A stretch of 44,915 nucleotides of DNA from a bacterium (GTDB lineage: Bacteria > CG2-30-53-67): contig CAKKPE010000035.1 in assembly GCA_919901565.1 (NCBI GenBank), forward strand, positions 78,317 through 123,231. Reading direction: 5' to 3'. Position numbers and translations under genes: made by a program. Positions 42,440-44,915 of the stretch are shown piece by piece. Each line of letters begins with the position of its first letter. Position 1 is the first letter of the stretch. Under the pieces are notes generated by a model. The model saw only the letters and a program-made list of their open reading frames with translations. It did not search any database and was not told where the DNA came from.

Positions 42440-44245
42440 TTAATACGCTCCTGATTTTTTGATGACAACTTTTATTGTCTTAAACAATATCGTCAGATCC
42501 AACCATAATGATCGGTTATTTACATAGTACATATCATATTTTATCCATGTATGGAAAGGCACTTCACTTCTACCCTGGATCTGCCATAATCCTGTCAGAC
42601 CGGGCTTTACTTTCAGCCTTGAATCTCTCCAACTTGGGCTGAATTTCATCTCATTCATGATTAATGGCCTGGGACCAACGAGACTCATTTCACCTTTTAA
42701 AACATTATACAATTGAGGAAGTTCATCAAGACTGGTACTTCTAAGCAGCTTGCCAAGCCTGGTGACTCTTGGATCATTGGTGAGTTTGAACATCGGGCCG
42801 TCCATCTCATTCTGAGAAATGAGTTCTTTATGAAGCCTTTCAGCTTCCGTAACCATGGTTCTAAACTTTACCATCCCGAATAATTTGCCGCCGAGACCGC
42901 ATCTTTTCTGGATATAGAATACAGGTCCTTTAGAATCTATCTTTATCGCTATGGCAAGCAGCAGAAAAAACGGCAGCAAAAGAACAGCGCCGCTCAGAGA
43001 GACAACAAGATCCATTAACCGTTTTGCTATCTTGTATATATGATGCTTGATCTTGGGCAATGAGACAGCACCGGATATATCAACTGTACCTTGAATAATA
43101 TGATCTGAAGGAACAAGGTTTGCATCTCTGGCACTGAACCCATTTAATACAATCATGTTTTTAATATAGGAGTTATTCGGGACATGAGATTTCTCTCCGA
43201 TTATGGAATGCTCTACTTTTGCACCGGCTGATAAAAATATACCATCCCACAATATACTCTCACGAATCAGAGTGCCTTCTGATATTTGGCATCCTTTACC
43301 AATGACTGTAGGACCGATGATCTGCGCCCAGTCTCCGATTGTGCAACCATCGCCTATAACAATTGGGCCCAATAAATAGGCATTGGAAGATAATTTCACA
43401 TCTCTTCCTATCCATGTTTTTTCTGCTATTTCTTCCTTGCCGTAGAGGTAAAAGTTGTGGATTTCATTATCCAGGAGGATGTCCCTCTGAATCCTGATAT
43501 AATCGTTTACACTTTCAATGAATTGATAAGAGCCTTTAATTTCATGTGCAACGACATTCAGTGATTCTCTTTGCAATGCAGGAATCAGTTGTTCTTTGAT
43601 ATCCATATAAATATTTTCTTTGATAAACTTAAGAACAGTAGGATTGAAAATATATATACCGCTGGTCCTCCATGGCGATCTTCTATCTATTGAAGAATGG
43701 ATAATATGGAAACTTGTTATTTTATTTTCTGCATCTAATTTTACGCACTCTCGTGCAAGATTATTTCTATTATCTCTATATATCCCTACAGTGGCAGCCG
43801 CCTTCGATTTATAATGAAAGTCAATAGCACTACCTAAATCAACATGTTCTATGAAAACATTCCCATTGATTACTATAAAGGCTTCTTCATTAATAAATTT
43901 TTCAAGATCTTTAATAGTGCCTGCTGGGCCTCGCAATTTGTTTTCTTTGTGGAAAAATATTTTAATGCCCGCAAAATAGAGTTCTTTTAATCTTTTCGGG
44001 ATCTCATAATTCTCGGATACGGCTATGGTTATTTCCTCTATCCCGTTTCTGACTAAAAAACCAAGAATCAATTCAATAATAGGCACATTGACAATTGGAA
44101 GCATCAAAGGGGGATGGTATTGTGTTATGGGCCTTAAATGCGTTCCCTGTCCTCCAGCTAAGACTATAGCTTTCCTGATCTTTGTCTTTCTCAGGAAATA
44201 GCTTGTAAATATATTCTTTTTTTTACTCTGCAGTTTCAATTCCAA
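42440..44245 (-). CDS. Degenerate nucleotidyltransferase/LbH fused to a polyprenyl-phosphate sugar transferase
   Basis: A 601-residue fusion. The start is the TTG at 44245, set by a strong GGAGG 6 nt upstream. Residues 25-250 are a nucleotidyltransferase domain with LAGGQGTHLRPITQ and YHPPLMLPI: the usual GTRLRP arginine is His36, the usual KP lysine is Pro, and N-G-N replaces N-G-D. Residues about 270-380 are left-handed beta-helix hexapeptide repeats (GPIVIGDGCTIGDWAQIIG). Residues 408-601 are a WbaP/WcaJ-type phosphoglycosyl transferase with one helix, VKFRTM, TSLDELPQLYNVLKGEMS and VGPRP. This part starts repeat-unit synthesis on undecaprenyl phosphate. The N-terminal half may now be regulatory. 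It is the first gene of the EPS block. Confidence 0.85.
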   Translation of the reverse strand: MELKLQSKKKNIFTSYFLRKTKIRKAIVLAGGQGTHLRPITQYHPPLMLPIVNVPIIELILGFLVRNGIEEITIAVSENYEIPKRLKELYFAGIKIFFHKENKLRGPAGTIKDLEKFINEEAFIVINGNVFIEHVDLGSAIDFHYKSKAAATVGIYRDNRNNLARECVKLDAENKITSFHIIHSSIDRRSPWRTSGIYIFNPTVLKFIKENIYMDIKEQLIPALQRESLNVVAHEIKGSYQFIESVNDYIRIQRDILLDNEIHNFYLYGKEEIAEKTWIGRDVKLSSNAYLLGPIVIGDGCTIGDWAQIIGPTVIGKGCQISEGTLIRESILWDGIFLSAGAKVEHSIIGEKSHVPNNSYIKNMIVLNGFSARDANLVPSDHIIQGTVDISGAVSLPKIKHHIYKIAKRLMDLVVSLSGAVLLLPFFLLLAIAIKIDSKGPVFYIQKRCGLGGKLFGMVKFRTMVTEAERLHKELISQNEMDGPMFKLTNDPRVTRLGKLLRSTSLDELPQLYNVLKGEMSLVGPRPLIMNEMKFSPSWRDSRLKVKPGLTGLWQIQGRSEVPFHTWIKYDMYYVNNRSLWLDLTILFKTIKVVIKKSGAY

Positions 44246-44370
44246 CCCATACCTCCGTCCTCTGAATTACACAGGAACAACAGAACATGTATGAAAAACT
44301 GGTTTTATAAAAAAATTCAGCTCAAACGTTTTAAAAAACTTCTTGCTTTACAGATAGTATATACAGCTAT

Positions 44371-44401
44371 TGTCAAGATATAAGTTCTGCTTTATTGTCA
44401 A
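44371..44401 (-). promoter_or_regulatory. Possible promoter elements upstream of the EPS block
   Basis: Two TTGACA hexamers on the minus strand (44371-44376 and 44396-44401), 25 nt apart and each followed by ATA, lie about 130-150 nt before the first EPS gene. AT-rich sequence with TATACT and TATCTG follows the inner one, but spacing to a -10 is not ideal. The position suits the main EPS promoter; the assignment is tentative. Confidence 0.3.
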
Positions 44402-44685
44402 TAAAAAATATATTATTTACAAGTAGTTATAATATTAACATCCTATCATCAATCATGTCAATTACGAAACTTGCTCCACAAAATTATTCCTCTTAAACCT
44501 CCATAAATCTATATATTACTGCACATCTCTGCTTACTTTTGCAATAACAATGCCAAAACATCAAATGATTTGCAGAATAAATATAACCCCTTAGAAAAAT
44601 AACGAATTAAAAGTTTTTTATATTTTTTTATAAAAAATCGGTCTGAAATTTGCTGGTTGGTGTGAAAAAATAGTAGGTTAATTAT

Positions 44686-44740
44686 GAAAAAGTTTTCACA
44701 AAAAGAGAAAAAGTTTCCATAAAAAGAGAAAAAGTTTTCC
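44686..44740. repeat. Three 21-nt tandem repeats GAGAAAAAGTTT-type
   Basis: Three consecutive units with a 19-21 nt period each contain GAAAAAGTTT followed by TCAC, CCAT or TCCTC and then AAAAA. They lie about 440-495 nt upstream of the first EPS gene. Phased A-tracts suggest DNA bending or a binding site array for a regulator. Confidence 0.5.
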
Positions 44741-44871
44741 TCATTGATTATATAACGATAAAAACTGAAAAACAATATATTGAATCTAAATTATTGGCCC
44801 CACCCAAACCAACCGAACCGGACAAGGGAATTTAGTTTGGATGTGTAACGTCGTGCCGAATAAATAAATAT

Positions 44872-44890
44872 CCTCCGGCAAAGCCGGAGG
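44872..44890. terminator. Hairpin CCTCCGGC-AAA-GCCGGAGG
   Basis: A perfect 8-bp stem with a 3-nt loop. On the minus strand it is followed by ATATTTATTTATTC, a loose T-rich tail, so it could end a transcript entering from the right. Its layout is close to the hairpin at 8550-8568 next to a PEP-CTERM remnant. Confidence 0.45.
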
Positions 44891-44915
44891 TATTACGATT
44901 GCTGGCCCCTCAAAG

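Larger units (their letters stand above)
44402..44915. other. Gene-free AT-rich leader region right of the EPS block
   Basis: No convincing gene is present in the last 514 bp. A possible 80-residue minus-strand frame at 44533-44775 is very rich in Phe and Lys and looks like chance translation of AT-rich DNA. The region contains the 21-nt tandem repeat at 44686-44740 and the hairpin at 44872-44890, described separately. It may carry regulatory sites for the EPS genes. Confidence 0.4.

Noticed and set aside
44686-44740. CRISPR array
   Set aside because: Units are contiguous with no unique spacers, are only 21 nt long, and there are no cas genes.
44533-44775. 80-residue minus-strand open frame rich in Phe and Lys
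   Set aside because: Composition mirrors the local AT-rich repeats, there is no family resemblance and no ribosome site; it is probably chance.

Overview
The window looks like a chromosomal segment of an anaerobic Gram-negative bacterium, most likely a member of the Desulfobacterota (formerly Deltaproteobacteria) or a close relative. This is an inference. It rests on PEP-CTERM sorted proteins, a Wza/Wzc/Wzx/Wzy-type exopolysaccharide (EPS) locus, several radical SAM and iron-sulfur enzymes, a cytoplasmic bis-MGD molybdoenzyme, a 2-hydroxyacyl-CoA dehydratase-like protein and an NrpR-type regulator. No rRNA or other taxonomic marker is present. Almost everything is on the minus strand; the exceptions are the NrpR-like regulator, the FkbM methyltransferase and two relics of mobile genes.

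Left region, about 1-9,000: an accessory, decayed stretch. It has a secreted repeat protein cut by the window edge, one intact PEP-CTERM protein with a DUF1566 domain, and two PEP-CTERM remnants. A direct repeat of about 380 bp (tRNA-Met 3' end plus a short GIY-YIG gene) bounds about 7 kb (1910-8886). Inside are a LarA-like gene whose 3' half was replaced by tRNA sequence, a glutamate synthase-like FMN protein facing an NrpR-like regulator, a broken VapBC pair, an intact PIN/antitoxin pair, and integrase-like and transposase remnants. The only intact tRNA is tRNA-Met(CAU) at 8887-8963.

Middle, about 9,000-13,420: a secreted FlgT_N-like protein coupled to a 2-hydroxyacyl-CoA dehydratase-like protein, a clear Rho-independent terminator, and an acetylene hydratase/DMSO reductase-family molybdoenzyme.

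Right region, 13,423-44,245: a large EPS locus read right to left. It begins with an initiating sugar transferase fused to a degenerate nucleotidyltransferase, then a Wza-like export lipoprotein, an acyl/aminoacyl adenylating enzyme with a zinc dehydrogenase, and a Wzc-like protein whose kinase motifs have decayed. A radical SAM protein follows. Next comes a Dlt-like acylation module: MBOAT, carrier protein, a 40-residue membrane microprotein ending in FVYEKF, and an SGNH-like transferase. Then come acyltransferase-like proteins, glycosyltransferases, a SPASM radical SAM protein, a secreted PslG-like glycosidase, a Wzy-like polymerase, a phosphodiesterase and a Wzx-like flippase. The end of the locus is a tightly coupled set (DUF362-ferredoxin, B12-type radical SAM, FAD oxidoreductase, adenylating enzyme) of unknown chemistry, followed by FkbM and a GT2 glycosyltransferase.

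The most notable system is the Dlt-type acyl-shuttle cassette at 32,640-35,246. By homology of parts, a carrier-bound acyl or aminoacyl group would be moved by the MBOAT to the microprotein tyrosine and then by the SGNH protein to the exported polymer. The free-standing microprotein is only 40 codons long and overlaps the next gene, so automated annotation could easily miss it.
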